Positions 1-11,848 of a stretch of 64,000 nucleotides of DNA are shown here, piece by piece; positions within the stretch are counted from its first letter, which is position 1, and every line of letters starts with the position of its first letter. The notes below the pieces were generated by a model. The model saw only the letters and a list, made by a program, of their open reading frames with translations, did no database searches and had not been told where the DNA came from. This DNA is from Neckera pumila (taxonomy: Eukaryota > Streptophyta > Bryopsida > Hypnales > Neckeraceae). The position numbers and the translations under genes were made by a program. Location: positions 41,335,413 through 41,399,412 of the forward strand of contig OZ018410.1 in assembly GCA_963969595.1 (NCBI GenBank). Reading direction: 5' to 3'.

Positions 1-432
1 CAAAGGGTGTGCAGAAGCTTCCTTTTGCGATAACTTTTGAAGCATAACTCGCATGAAGTTGAAATTTTTATTGGAGATGTCTATCTTGAAGATAATCATA
101 TATCATATTCCTCAATTTTTTTTTTAAAATCATTTTATATTTGAAAAACAACTAAACTAATATTTCACATTTTGAGTTTTAGGGGGGGTGAATATTATAG
201 AGTCCCCAAATTTAATGATTTAGCTCACTCCTTTTTGTGAATAATTTTTTAACTAGATTTGTTTTAGATCTGAAATGTAGGGGGTTTGTTGTTCTTAATA
301 CTAAACTAATTATCCTTATTTTATTTTATTTTTTAAATTCATATGCAAAAGCTCATGAGTATTAGAGTACCAACCGAAAACAGCCAAAGTGGAACAAAAA
401 TGGACAATCTTTCTTGCAACATCCCTCATGTC
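1..432. other. AT-rich intergenic DNA
   Basis: No gene or recognisable element is visible. There are short homopolymer runs and a 7-G run near 182. It ends where the first TTAA-type element begins. Confidence 0.5.
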
Positions 433-436
433 TTAC

Positions 437-1359
437 CCCCTAAACGACCAACATGCGTTTTTTGGCCGTATAGAATTTTTGGGTAGGTACGTACGACTAG
501 AGATTTCCATATTTTTGGCTGAATTTTAATAGGATGATGGGGGCGGGGAATATCTTTCATATGCACCAAATTTCATGACATTTGGAAATACAAGTCAAAA
601 GTTATGGCCTAATATGTTACTTTTTTTGTAATTGGGCAAGCCGGGCAGATAAAAAAAATCACTTTTCTTGAAAACAAAAATTTGAAATTGTTTTTTAAGA
701 ATTATATTTAGGTAAAAAGCTTTGAATCATCCCATTTTGATCAATGAGTCAAAAGTTATGAAGATTAGAAGGTTGCGGGCAATTATGGATTCTCTACCCT
801 AAAATAAACTTTGAAGTCCTTTATCTTACTCAATTTTCAATATTTTTTGAAAAAAATAAAATCCTAAGATGTAGATTATTTATTACAATATTTCCACCAT
901 TGGTATTAGCATTTTTCAATTCCATAGTTAAATTCTTGACAATTTTGTATTTTGAATAATTCTCAACTACTATCTACTTACTATTTTTTACTATATGTTG
1001 TACAATTCCAAATGAAGTGAAAATTTTCAAGCATGTAGCCAACTTGTCTAGGAGAAAAAATCCAAAGAAGCACCAACATTTTGGACATTTTTCATTGAAA
1101 AGTGAGCTTGTGAAGTGCTGCTGCCCTGTTTTATGCAGAGCCAAAAAAATGGTTTTAGTGAATTTGAATGCATATATCCTGCAATCGACGTGGCGGAGAT
1201 TCTTGAAATTTTTACCATATGTTCTCAAGTCACCATACTACAAGATCCTATGGTTACATGTATAAAGAAAAGTGTATTTTTCCAAAAATCGGATACTTGT
1301 ACTAAAAATGGCAGTTTTTGAGTGTTTTTGGTGAGAACGTAGTCATGGAACTTTAGGGG
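437..1359 (+). mobile_element. TTAA-flanked MITE, subfamily I, 923 bp
   Basis: The left end reads CCCCTAAACGACC and the right end ACTTTAGGGG, a terminal inverted repeat. The right flank is TTAA (1360-1363); the left flank is TTAC (433-436), one base off. Subfamily I is recognised by CAACATGCGTTTTTTGGCCG just inside the left end and by TGGCAGTTTT plus GTCATGGAAC near the right end. The two short overlapping reading frames around 974-1321 are chance frames within this repeat; no transposase is encoded. Confidence 0.85.
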
Positions 1360-1363
1360 TTAA

Positions 1364-2226
1364 TCACATAAAGACAATTTTGCAATAAAGTTGGTGGAAA
1401 TCCAAGAATGATATTTGATTATGATATACAAAAGTTATAAGCATTACAGAAAATTTCAGCCCACGGGAGGGTTGCCACCATGCATTAAGCATGTATTTCT
1501 AGTAAAATTTTGCCTTAAATTCATTTGCCTTAAAAGTCATTACTTAAAGTCTTATGTCTAGGACTATATTTAAAAACTCACTTAAAACACCCCATTCTCT
1601 TGTAGTGATTCTAAATAGGGCTTCCAAGGGACACTTTAAACTTTAGAGGTTGGGCTCTAAATCTACCCTAGTTGTGATAACCACTTAACTCTGGAAAGTA
1701 CTCACTCAAAAAAATTTGGACCAATAGGTGCATTCTTCATCATTCTTTACATTGATCTGGAAAGTTACTGTTGACCACTTTTTGGTCTCCACATCTTTAC
1801 AATATTAAACCTTAGAATGTTGATCTGGTCATTGTGGAAATCATCTTTTTCATACTATATGAATATTTTGCTTAAAAAAAAAGCTACAAACCCTTATTGA
1901 AGGTCAAACTACTATGCAAATCTCCTCTTTCCACACAAAATTCTGAGGATGAACATTTGCACGTCTATCTTACATAGAAGGATTCTTTGTCATCTACCAA
2001 ACACTTTTAGGCTATTGCATCCTTACAAAGTTAACCCCTAATGATTCAAGGGGAGATGTACATTTCAATATGGCCCAAAACTGCCAAGAACTTGAACAAT
2101 TTGTGTGCTCATTTCTTCTTAAGATTGGATAGAATGCCACCATAGGATCTTGTATTTCACACCGAGAGTGAGCACCTCAAAAAAATTCAAATTCTTTGAC
2201 TGCATAGTTTAGAAGATACTACGTAT
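1364..2226. other. intergenic DNA between two TTAA elements
   Basis: AT-rich sequence with no supported gene, RNA or terminal repeat. Confidence 0.4.
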
Positions 2227-2230
2227 TTAA

Positions 2231-4075
2231 CCCCTGAAGGACCATTTGTCCCCTCATGGGACAATTTGGGTCCAAGCAAGTTCCTACTATCTCAATTTTT
2301 AGTGAAATTTTTTGGAATTTTTTTGAAGTTGTGTATTATCGCGAGAGCTTTGTGAATATATAATTTTATTTTAATTGGTGCCCGAGAGCAAAAATTATGG
2401 CACAATAAGCAAAAATGGAGTTTGGCGGGCAACACAAAAAAAATCAAAGAAAGTCAAAATATATTTTTTTTCAAATTTTTTTCTCAAAGATTATATTTTT
2501 GTCTACATGTAAATTTTTTTTCCATTCAATTTGGACTAATAATGAAAAAGTTATAGACAATCTTAGTTTTTCGGATAATTTAAGCATCTTCTTGGAAAAA
2601 TAACTTATAGAATTCATTTTTGAATGCAATTTTTAGAATTTAAAAAAAAAATTGTTAGATAGGGTTAGATTTCCTTGCTAGAAAAATCTCACCATTGGTA
2701 TTATTGTGATTCAATTCCATCTGAAAGCTATCAACAATTTAGTTATTCTTCAATCCTGAACCCACTTAATCATTTTTTAACCCCTAAGTCCCAAGGCCAT
2801 TTTTCTGTCAAAAACCACTCAAAACTGCCATTTTGGCTGCATTCACCCAAGAACACAAGAAAAAACATTTTTTAGAATCTAACCGTAGAATCTTGTACTT
2901 CACTTGTCAAAGATCCTTTGGTAAAAATTTCATGAAGTTTGACCGTATAGATTGGAAGATATTAGCATTCAAAGTTGAAAAAGAAAGTTTTTTTGAACAC
3001 TGACCTGCTATTTCAAATGATTTTGACCACCATTTGTGGAAATTTTTTGCACTACAGACTTTGAATTAAAAAAAATTTATGTTGAAGATGTAAGTTGAAA
3101 GTCTACCAAAAAAAATTCAAAAAACACACACTTGATTTTCATTCTTTAAAAAATTGTTAAGTAGAAGTAGGTCCAAGATTGAAATAAAAACTAAATCGTT
3201 AATAGCTCTTAGATGGGATTGAAATACAATAATTCCAATGGTGAGATTGTTTTAGCAAGCAAATACAACCTTCTCATAAAATAAAACTGTAAAAAATTGT
3301 GAAAATTGCATTCAGAAATGAATCCTATAAGTTATTTTTGCAAAAAGATGCTTAGATTGCCCGAAAAACAAGATTGTCCATAACTTGCTCATTATTAGTC
3401 CAAATAAAATGAATCAAATCTTCACATGTAGACAAAAATATAAAGTTTTAGAGAAAAAAAAAATTAAAATTAAATTTGACTTTTTGCAAAAAAATTGTGC
3501 TGCCCACCGAGTTCAATTTGAGGCTTTTTGTGGTATAACTTTTGCTCCCGGGCACCAATTGAAATAAAAATTATACTCCCACAAAGCTAATTAGTTTTTC
3601 TATCTTATGGAAAATTTTCAAAAATTTTCACTAAAAATTGAGCCCGTAGGTACCTGCCCGAATTTGATTTGTCCCCTGAGGGGACAATGGGACTTTAGGG
3701 GTTAATGAGTGAAAATTAAGTGCTTTTTTTCTTGAATTTTTTTTGTGGATTCTCAACTCAACTGCTTAACATAAATAAGTAGAAAATCAAAATCAATAGT
3801 GCAAAAAATTTGAACCAAAAAGATTCAAAGCCAAATAATCTAGTCAAGCAAGGTGCAAAAAAAATTGTTTTCTTTATTTTAAATCATGCATATATTTTGC
3901 AATCTACAAGGTCAAAGTTTCTGAAATTTCTTCCACATATTCACATACTAGTCAAGTATAAGGTCTTATGGTTGGATATGCAAAAAAAAACAATTTTAAA
4001 AGCTCTTTTCTCTTTGCAATAGAAAGACAATTTTGAGTGGATTTTGATAGGAAAATTACGTTGGTCCTTTAGGGA
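2231..4075 (+). mobile_element. TTAA-flanked MITE, subfamily II, interrupted
   Basis: The left end CCCCTGAAGGACC follows TTAA (2227-2230). The right end GGTCCTTTAGGGA precedes TTAA (4076-4079). A second subfamily II element in the opposite orientation sits inside at 2781-3701. Removing the insert and one TTAA leaves about 920 bp that aligns with the uninterrupted copy at 20339-21242. A subterminal palindrome, roughly TTGTCCC...GGGACAA, lies about 15 bp inside the left end and recurs in other subfamily II copies, so it may be a transposase-binding site (inference). Confidence 0.82.
2781..3701 (-). mobile_element. TTAA-flanked MITE, subfamily II, nested, 921 bp
   Basis: It is bounded by TTAA at 2777-2780 and 3702-3705, with ends CCCCTAAGTCCC and GGACTTTAGGGG. 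The orientation is opposite to its host: the subterminal palindrome TTGTCCCCTGAGGGGACAA is now near the right end (about 3670-3688). The host sequence continues directly on both sides when one TTAA is removed, as judged against the copy at 20339-21242, where the corresponding site has no insert. Confidence 0.88.
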
Positions 4076-4079
4076 TTAA

Positions 4080-4954
4080 GTTTGAAGTTTTATTTGAGTC
4101 AAAGGAAAAACAAGGCATCGCACCGCTTCAAGGAGCATATCTTAGTGAGAATATTATGAAATGATGACCTTTTGTGCTCAGTGATGCTCAAGTGAAATGA
4201 TGACCTTTTGTGCTCATTGATAATGCTCATCTAAGATTTCACAACATTCTGGTCATTCTGCAATTTTTGGTGGAGCTTGCAATGCATTGTGGTCATTGAA
4301 ATGAGATTGGTATTTTGTAAGAAAAACAAGCATTGGCACACTTGTCTTCTCCTTGACCTCCTTGGATTTGCCCTTTTTGAGGAGGGTGACAATTGCATTG
4401 GTTGGTTAACCTTATAGTCCATGCTCAAATTGACCTCACGCCGTAAACTATACTACACCATTGAACTTTTAAAAATTCCACAAGGAAGAGTTTAATTCCG
4501 AATTTGATGAAACTACCATCATTATATTCATAACACAGTATATTTCCTAGAAACAATTTTTAAAGAAAAAAACAACTGAAATTCTGAAAACTGGCAGCTA
4601 CCAGAAAAGCTTAATAGGGGTTAAGCTTGGTACCGCTTAATATACCCCTGGACTTGCCATTGGACAGCCCTCCTCCTGGACAGTACACTGTCATATATGA
4701 AGCCCTTTCCCTTCTGTCCCAGCCCTGAAGGATCTCAAGTACTACCAGCCTTGGTGTGACCTCTAGTAGCCTCTAATATTCGGTGGCAAGCATTACATTG
4801 TACCCGGACCCTAAAGCGCATTCCCTTGATTTTAGGAAAAGCACAAAAATATCACATGTTCAAACCGAGGTGGAACAGATAATTCGTAATCTTTTCTGTA
4901 AGTTTAAACCCAAAATTTTGTGCCTTAAAAGTAGTCTGTTCCTAAAGCGACCAT
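4080..4954. other. intergenic DNA
   Basis: No gene is recognised. A degenerate AATAGGGG-TTAA end occurs at 4613-4624 without a matching partner. Confidence 0.35.
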
Positions 4955-4958
4955 TTAA

Positions 4959-5030
4959 CCCCTCACCGCCCCGGGTATCACAAAACAAATTGGAAAGGGG
5001 ACGAAATTGGACCCCTTGGGCTGTGAGGGA
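4959..5030. mobile_element. 72-bp miniature TTAA-flanked element
   Basis: The left end CCCCTCACCGCCCC follows TTAA (4955-4958). The right end GGGCTGTGAGGGA precedes TTAA (5031-5034). The ends are imperfect inverted repeats of about 14 bp that resemble the larger TTAA family only in the terminal C-rich bases. It could be an extreme internal-deletion derivative or an unrelated element. Confidence 0.5.
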
Positions 5031-5034
5031 TTAA

Positions 5035-6014
5035 GACCATAGGGTCACAAGGTGGCTTTTGCAACTACATTTGTAAAAAAATTAAAATTAAAACTGCACT
5101 AACAATCTTAAGACTAGGAAACTAAACAAAACCACAAAGCTTAACAAATACCAACGTTTGCAAGAATATATAAGTGTAAATTGGAAGAAGGTATGAAACA
5201 TAAGCAAGGTGGGAGAAGATGAATAGTTTCCTTCTCCTATTTGTGGAAAGGGTTCCTATCTAAACACTAGTTGACTATTGAACTATAAGGCAAGTATATT
5301 ATGATATTAATATAATCTTAACACAATCCATGAACAATTAAGAGACTTTAGATGATTTTTTCCATTGAATCTATTGCTATAGTTTGATCAAGAAATGATC
5401 AAGTGTGCAGTTTTTGGTGAATTTTTTGAGAATGGAGAAGGCGCTTTGGGTTGTCACTTCACATCCTCATATATTTTTTTCCACAACTCAAAATGATTTG
5501 AAAAAAAATTGCACATCAAAATCATGATGATATGTATCTGTGGGAAAAAAATCAAAGTTTTTGGATCACATTTGATCATTCCAATTTCAACATTTTGCTT
5601 TTAGCATATGTACAAAGTACGGAGTACCACTTCTTTCATCAAACTTGTCAACAATGTCATTTTTTTTAAAATTGTGTGATTAATCCACACGAATGAAGAA
5701 TTATGCTTGTTACAAGAGCTAGTCAAGAAAACAAGAGTTGTACTCAAACACCCCCAGTCCTTTAGGGGTTAAGGTTTTAAACCTTTAGAGCATGAACAAA
5801 ACCGTAGTGGTCCAATTGCATATTGAAGAGAAATAAAAAAGAAATACATCAACAATAACCAAAACCTCATAATTTGTATTGTTGGTAGCTTTTTTTTGAT
5901 GAAAATTGTAATTTTTGTAAATTTCTAAAGTGGTCTGCCTTAGCATACAAAACTATCCATGGAATGGAGTCATAAATGTCCTATAAATCACCTATAATTG
6001 TCTTTCCATGGATT
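5035..6014. other. intergenic DNA with an orphan TTAA-element right end
   Basis: GTCCTTTAGGGG followed by TTAA (5769-5772) is a clear right terminus. I found no matching left end upstream, so this is a truncated or diverged copy. The rest shows nothing identifiable. Confidence 0.45.
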
Positions 6015-6449
6015 TTAACCACTAAAGGCCCAAGGCCTTTTTTCTGCCAAAATACACTCAATACTGCCATTTTTATTGCAAAGAGTAAGGAAATTGAAAA
6101 AAGTTATTCTTGCACGTCTAACCGTAGGAACTTACAGCTAACTAGTATGAAAATTTGTGGAAAAAATTTCAAAATTTTTGACCGCACAAATTGCAAGATA
6201 TCTACGTTTAAAGTGAAAAAATCAAGTTATTCAACACATTGCAAGACTAGATTTTAAGACTTTGAACATTTTTAACTTAAATTTTTTGTACTACAAAGTT
6301 TTGAGCTTTAAATCTTAGTAGTGGAAAATTGAGTTGAGAAGTCTTGGCGCAAAAAAAATTCAAAAAAATTCATTTTCAATATTAAAAAAATTATTAAATA
6401 GAAGTAGGTTTGAAATAGAAGAAAAATCTAAAATATTAATATCTTTTAA

Positions 6450-7385
6450 CCCCTAAAGGTTTCTAACTATGTTTTCACCAAAAATGCTCGAAAACTGCCA
6501 TTTCTAATACTAGTGCCAAATTTTAGAAGAAAAGCATTTTGGACACATGTAACCATAGGATCTTGTAGTAAACTTTTTTAAGAATATGTGGAAAAAATTT
6601 CAGAATTTTCCACCATGTGGATTGCAAGATAATAGCGTTTGAATTGATGAAAATCCTTTTTTTGTCCCTGCGAAAAAACGGGCAGTTGCCCTTCACAAGG
6701 TCACATTTGTATGAAAAACTGTCTAAAATGGTAGTTACTCTTTGGATTCATTTTCCTAAACAAGTTGGATACATGCTTGAAAAAAATTCAGATCATTTAG
6801 AATTGTACAACTTATAGGAAAAAAGTAGGAAATAGGAAGAGGTAGAGAATGATTCAAAATACTAAATTATTAAGAATTTATTTATGGAATTGAAAAATGT
6901 CATATCCCAATTGTTGTAATTTTGTAATAAACAATCTATACCCAATGTTGTTGTTGTTTTTCAAAAATATTGAAAACTGAGTGAAATAAAGGACTTCAAA
7001 GTTTATTTTAGAGTTGAGATTCCATAACTACCCTCAAACTAAGAATCCTCATAACTTTTGACTCACAGATCCAAATGGAATGATTCAAAGCTTCCCACCT
7101 ACATATAAATCTAAAGAACCAATTTCAAACTTTTATTTTTTTTAAAAGTGATTTTTAAAGAAGTTTTTTTTGCTGCCCGGGCTGCCCGCCGAGCAATGAA
7201 AATGACGTATCATGCAATAACTTTTTAACCATGTATTCAAAAGTTATGAAAGTTGTTGGGCCTTAAAGCTACTCCTCGGGAAAACTTTGTGTGAAAATTT
7301 GAAAGAAAAAAAATAAAAACTCCGCTCATAGTGAGCTGCCCCCAAAAGCTATGTTCTCAAAAAAGCATGTTCAAGACTTTAGGGG
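6450..7385 (-). mobile_element. TTAA-flanked MITE, subfamily Ib, 936 bp
   Basis: It is flanked by TTAA at 6446-6449 and 7386-7389, with ends CCCCTAAAGGTTTC and GACTTTAGGGG. Its left half is subfamily I in reverse, but its right end differs from classic subfamily I and matches the start of the element at 7400, so both belong to a variant here called Ib. It is inserted in the subfamily II host at 6019-9263. Confidence 0.82.
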
Positions 7386-7399
7386 TTAAATGGAATTAA

Positions 7400-8965
7400 G
7401 CCCTAAATGCCCAAACACCGTTTTTTGGCAACATAGCAATTTTGGCACCTCACTATGAATGGAGTATTTATTTTTTTCTTTGAAATTTTCACATAACATT
7501 TTCCCAAGGAGTAGCTTTAAGGCCCAACAATTTTCATAACTTTTGATTACACGGTTAAAAAGTTATTGTATGATATGTGATTTTTAGTGCTCGGCAAGCA
7601 GCTCAAAATATTCTTAAAAATTCACTTTTTAAAAACATAAAAATTTGAAATTGGTTTTTTAGATTTATATACACATGGAAAGCTTTGAATCATTCCATTT
7701 TGATTAATGAGATGAAAATTATGAGGAGTTTTAGTTTGCGGGTAGTTATGGAGTCTCTACTCCAAAATAAACTTTGAAGTCCTTTATTTAACCCCTAAAG
7801 GACCAACATGCGTTTTTTGGCCGTATAGAAATTTTGGGCAGGTACCTGTGACTAGAGATATCCATATTTGAGGCTGAAATTTTAATAGAAGGTGGGGGCG
7901 AGGAATATCTCCATGTAGACCAAGTTTCATGACATCTCGAAATACGAGTAAAAAGTTGTGACCTAATATGTTGCTTTTTTTCGTAACTGGGCAGTTTGGG
8001 CAGATCAGAAAAAATCATTTTTTTCGGAATTTTTTTTTGAAATTGGTTCTCTACATTTATATATACTCAAAAAGCTTTGAGTCATTCCATTTCACTCAAT
8101 GAGTCAAAAGTTATGAGGGTTTTTGGTTTGCGGGCAGTTATGGATTGTCTACTCTAAAAAAAACTTTAAAGTCGTTTATTTAACTCAATTTTCAATATTT
8201 TTGGAAAAAAAAAAAATCCTAGGATGTAAATTGATTATTACAACATTACAGCCATTGGGATTGGTATTTTTAAATTCCATGATTAAAATTTTAACAATTT
8301 AGTATTTTGAATCATTTTCTACTTCTTTCTACTTACTATTTTTTTCCTATATGTTGTACAATTCCAAAAGATGTGAAATTTTTCGAGCATATAGACAACT
8401 TGTTTAGGAAACTGAATTCAAAGAAGCACCACCTTTATAGGCATTTTTTCATTGAAAAGTGAGCTTGCAAAGTGCAGCTGCCCGGTTTTTCGCAGGATTG
8501 AAAAAATGGTTTTCAAGACTTTGAATGCTTATATCTTATGATCCACACGGCGGAATTTTCTGAAATTTTTACCACATGTTTTCAAAATATCATACTACAA
8601 GATCCTACGGTTACATGTGTCAAAAATTGTTTTTTTCCAAAAATTTGGTAGTTGTATTAGAAATGGCAGTTTTGGAGCGTTTTTGGTGAGAACATAGTCA
8701 TGAAACTTTAGGGGTTAACTCAATTTTCAATATTTTTGAAAAAACAAACAAATGTTGGTTGTAGATTGTTTATTACAACATTGCAACCATTGGGATTGAC
8801 ATTTTTCAATTCTATAATTAAATTCTTAACAATTTAGTGCTTTGAATCATTCTTTGCTTCTTCCAACTTACTTATTTTTTCCTATATATTGTACAATTCC
8901 AAATGATCTGAAATTTTTCAATTCAAATACTAAAATCTTGCAATCTGCATGGTGGAAAATTCTGA
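7400..8965 (+). mobile_element. TTAA-flanked MITE, subfamily Ib, interrupted and truncated
   Basis: It starts GCCCTAAATGCCC after TTAA (7396-7399) and is homologous in reverse to the right part of 6450-7385. It is split by the complete element 7792-8714 at a TTAA: the upstream part ends CCTTTATTTAA and the downstream part resumes TTAACTCAATTTTC, contiguous in other copies such as 8175-8190. The right terminus is lost near 8965, where subfamily II sequence resumes abruptly. Confidence 0.65.
7792..8714 (+). mobile_element. TTAA-flanked MITE, subfamily I, intact, 923 bp
   Basis: It is flanked by TTAA at 7788-7791 and 8715-8718, with ends CCCCTAAAGGACC and ACTTTAGGGG. It is inserted in a homologous element at a TTAA that is single in uninterrupted copies. 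It closely resembles the copy at 22836-23756, which suggests both moved fairly recently. There is no coding capacity; the minus frame at 7788-8018 is spurious. Confidence 0.9.
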
Positions 8966-9267
8966 AATTTCTCAATCAAAGCTTTCCAGATAGACCAAAA
9001 TATAATCTATAAGAAAACAAAAGAAAATAAAAAGTTAAAACTTTTATATAAAAAATATTTGTTGCCCCTTCTCCCTTGATTTCAGCTTGTTTGGGCATAA
9101 CTTTTGTTTCCGGGCACCAATTGAGAAAAAATTAAATTCGCACAAAGATTAGCAATTTTTCTATCTTCAAAAAAAGTTTTAGAAGATTACAACAAAAATT
9201 CAGCCTATAAGTACCTACCTAAAATTCCATTTGGCCCCCAAAGGAACAATGGGCCTTTAGGGGTTAA

Positions 9268-9899
9268 TCCCTAAATGCCCAAGGCATCCAAATGTAGTGT
9301 CAAAGAAACTTTGAAGTTAAATAAAACCTTATCAAATTTCTATTTTTAGTAGTTTATGTTTTTGGAATATTCTTTGTAAAGCCTCATTTTAGTATCAAAC
9401 CTCCAATTTTGAAAATGAATGATTATGATTTTTCTATTCAAGATTTTGTGCAAAGGTACCCATTGCAATCTTGAATTTTCATAGTGTTGAGGACTCTTAG
9501 AAATGAGCCTCAAGTACACTAGATCTTGGAGAAAAAATCACACTAGAAATTCATTAAAAAATTGTAGAGTAGATTTTGAGAAGTCATAAATTGATTGGGA
9601 TTATATTTGTTAGGCCCTTCAATCTCATATTTTTTTTGGTCTTAAATTTTTTAGATTTGACATGCAAAAAGAGAGCTCATAGTTTTAACACCCTGATGGT
9701 CAAACATTATAATCTTTTAATCATGTAAGTTACATAATATTGTTGTGTTTTCTTTTCTCATGTGATCTCTAACATGTCTAGTTTGAATTTGTATGGTTAT
9801 AATTCAAAAATAATTGATTCAACTTATTAGAATGTTGGCATTTTGTTCAATTTAGAGCAAATTCCTAGAGGCTCAAAACAAGCCTTGGGCATTTAGGGG
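9268..9899 (+). mobile_element. TTAA-flanked MITE, subfamily III, 632 bp
   Basis: It starts TCCCTAAATGCCCAAGG and ends CCTTGGGCATTTAGGGG. It shares its left TTAA (9264-9267) with the right edge of the preceding element; the right TTAA is 9900-9903. Subfamily III is shorter and has the longer perfect terminus CCTAAATGCCCAAGGC. Other copies are near 17.1, 17.6, 29.5 and 39.1 kb. Confidence 0.82.
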
Positions 9900-9920
9900 T
9901 TAATGGCACTTAACCCTTAA

Positions 9921-10844
9921 CCCTTAAAGGACCGGCATGCGTTTTTTGGCTGTATAGAAATTTTGGGCAGGTATGTGTGACTAGATATTTCTATATTTTT
10001 AGCTGAAATTTTAATAGAAGGTGGGCGCGAGGAATATCTTTCATATGCACTAAATTTCATGACATTTGAAAATAGGAGTCAAAAGTTATGATCAATTATG
10101 TTATTTTTTTTTTGTAACTGGGCAATCCGGGTAGATCAGAAAAAATCACTTTTTTCAAAATAAAAATTTGAAATTGATTTTCTAGAGTTATATATACATG
10201 GAAAGCTTTGAATCAATCCGTTTTGACTAATGAGTCAAAAGTTATGAGGTTTTTTAGTTTTCGGGCAGTTATGGATTCTCTACTCTGAAATAAACTTTGG
10301 AGTTGTTTATTTAACTGACCTTTTAATATTTTTTGAAAAAAAAAATCATAGGATGTAGGTTGTTTATTACAACATTACAACCATTGGGATTAACATTTTT
10401 CAATTCCATAATTAAATTCTTCACAATTTAGTGTTTTGGATCATTCTCTACTTCTTTCTACTTACTATTTTTCTTAAATATGTTGTACAATTCCAAATGA
10501 TTTGAAATTTTTAAGCATGTAGCCAACTTATTTAGGAAAAAAAACTCAAAGAAGCACCACCATTTTGGACATTTTTTTATACAAATGGGACATTGTGAAG
10601 TGTAGCTGCCCTATTTTTTTGCAGGGACAAAAAAAGGATTTTTGCCAATTCAAATGCTAATATCTTCCAATCCGTATGGTGGAAAATTCTGAAATTTTTT
10701 CCACATCTTCTAAAACTAGTTTACTATAAGATCCTCCGGTTACATGTGTCAAAAAAGTTTTTTTTTCCAAAAATTTGGTACTTGTACTAAAAGTAGCAAT
10801 TTTTGAGTGTTTGTGGTGAAAACATAGTCATGGAACTTTAGGGG
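9921..10844 (+). mobile_element. TTAA-flanked MITE, subfamily I, 924 bp
   Basis: It is flanked by TTAA at 9917-9920 and 10845-10848, with ends CCCTTAAAGGACC and ACTTTAGGGG. The interior matches other subfamily I copies from the TGCGTTTTTTGGC motif to the GTCATGGAAC motif. Confidence 0.87.
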
Positions 10845-10848
10845 TTAA

Positions 10849-11214
10849 AGGGCTTGAAAGCTCTTTGTGGCCCTACAATATATTTTGAATTTGGTCGTAT
10901 TTGATCAGAAAAACATTGAACAAATACTTTTAAGTACAAAGTAAATTAATGATTATAATAGTATGTAAATAACAATGTATGACATTTTCATATATTAAAC
11001 TACAGTTGAAGAGTTATAAGGCTATAAATGGATTGTATAGAGGGATCCCACAGGCCTTTCAAGGATAAAGTATTCACCAATGATGGACACATTATCCCAT
11101 TTGGACATTAATGCACTGATTTTGTTAGAATCTTGAACGGATTTGGATATTTCTAAATAGATTTGGATGGATAGTAAATGGAATTGGTCAACTTTAATTG
11201 AAGGAAAGCCACCC
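10849..11214. other. intergenic spacer
   Basis: No gene or terminal repeat is recognised. Confidence 0.35.
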
Positions 11215-11216
11215 TA

Positions 11217-11524
11217 AGGTAGTGTGCTTTTAAAGTGACCTTTGAAGTGTTGATTGCATTTGGGGGAAAAGCTAAACTCTTTGAAACAATTTTCAATAAA
11301 TTTTGATAGGAAGAAAAATTGAATTGGCATTAAACTCAATTTGTTTCATACTTTTTGGGACCTTTATAGAATTAGTTATTAATTTTTGAAGTTGAAACGT
11401 AGTGATCACTAAAAGTGACCACCTCTTGAAATGTATAATATTGGTACATTGATGAAAGTAAAATGTACCTTTGAGTTAGCGGTTGCTTTTAGAGCAAGGT
11501 CGCTTTTAGAGCACCCTACAATAT
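11217..11524 (+). mobile_element. Stowaway-like MITE with AGGTAG ends (family VII)
   Basis: The left end AGGTAGTGTGCTTTTAAAG follows TA. The right end, read in reverse, is TGTAGGGTGCTCTAAAAGCG. A homologous copy at 25150-26418 has right terminus CCTACCT followed by TA. TA flanks and AGGTAG-type ends fit Tc1/mariner-derived MITEs. Reverse-oriented partial relatives occur at about 19090-19310 and 28060-28195. The short frame at 11431-11613 is not a gene. Confidence 0.6.
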
Positions 11525-11549
11525 TTGGGCCACAATTGTTGATTCGACT

Positions 11550-11848
11550 CATTAGAAGGGATTTGGGGGTCTTGGAGGGCTCTGAGTTCCCTTGCGTTCC
11601 CCTACATTTTTAGACTGCGGGAACATAGTTGCAACAGCTGGCTGACGTGGCACAGCAACTGCCACGTCATTTTTGGAAAATAAAATAAAAAAATAAAAAA
11701 ATATCCTGAAAATGATATTTTGGTAAAAAAAATTATTTTATTTTATTTTTTGAAAAAAAAAGGTATGACACGCCCATATCAGCGTTTGTTGAATCTAGCT
11801 AGATTGGGGAACGGGCCTGAAACGGCCCTCGAAGGTCCTCAAATGAGT
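11550..11848. mobile_element. ~300-bp inverted-repeat element, family VI, copy 1
   Basis: The termini are related to CATTAGAAGGGATTTGGGGG and its reverse complement. The interior has an ACGTGGC / GCCACGT inverted pair around 11642-11669, then an A/T-only tract, then GGGAACGGGCCTGAAACGGCC. Relatives are at 23933-24190, 51150-51456, 53420-53709 and 55795-56073. I could not define a target duplication confidently, so no superfamily is assigned. Confidence 0.6.

Larger units (their letters stand above)
6019..9263 (-). mobile_element. TTAA-flanked MITE, subfamily II, host of a multi-level nest
   Basis: The left terminus CCACTAAAGGCCC follows TTAA (6015-6018). The right terminus GGGCCTTTAGGGG ends at 9263 before TTAA (9264-9267). 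The host sequence stops at 6446, reappears for about ten bases after 7389, and resumes near 8965. Between those points lie the elements at 6450-7385, 7400-about 8965 and 7792-8714. Part of the host and the right end of the 7400 element are missing around 8965, so a deletion or recombination followed the insertions. Confidence 0.68.

Noticed and set aside
9910..9930. Telomere-like TTAACCC repeats (also at 26452-26467)
   Set aside because: Only two or three imperfect units, explained by chance doubling at the TTAA-element terminus.
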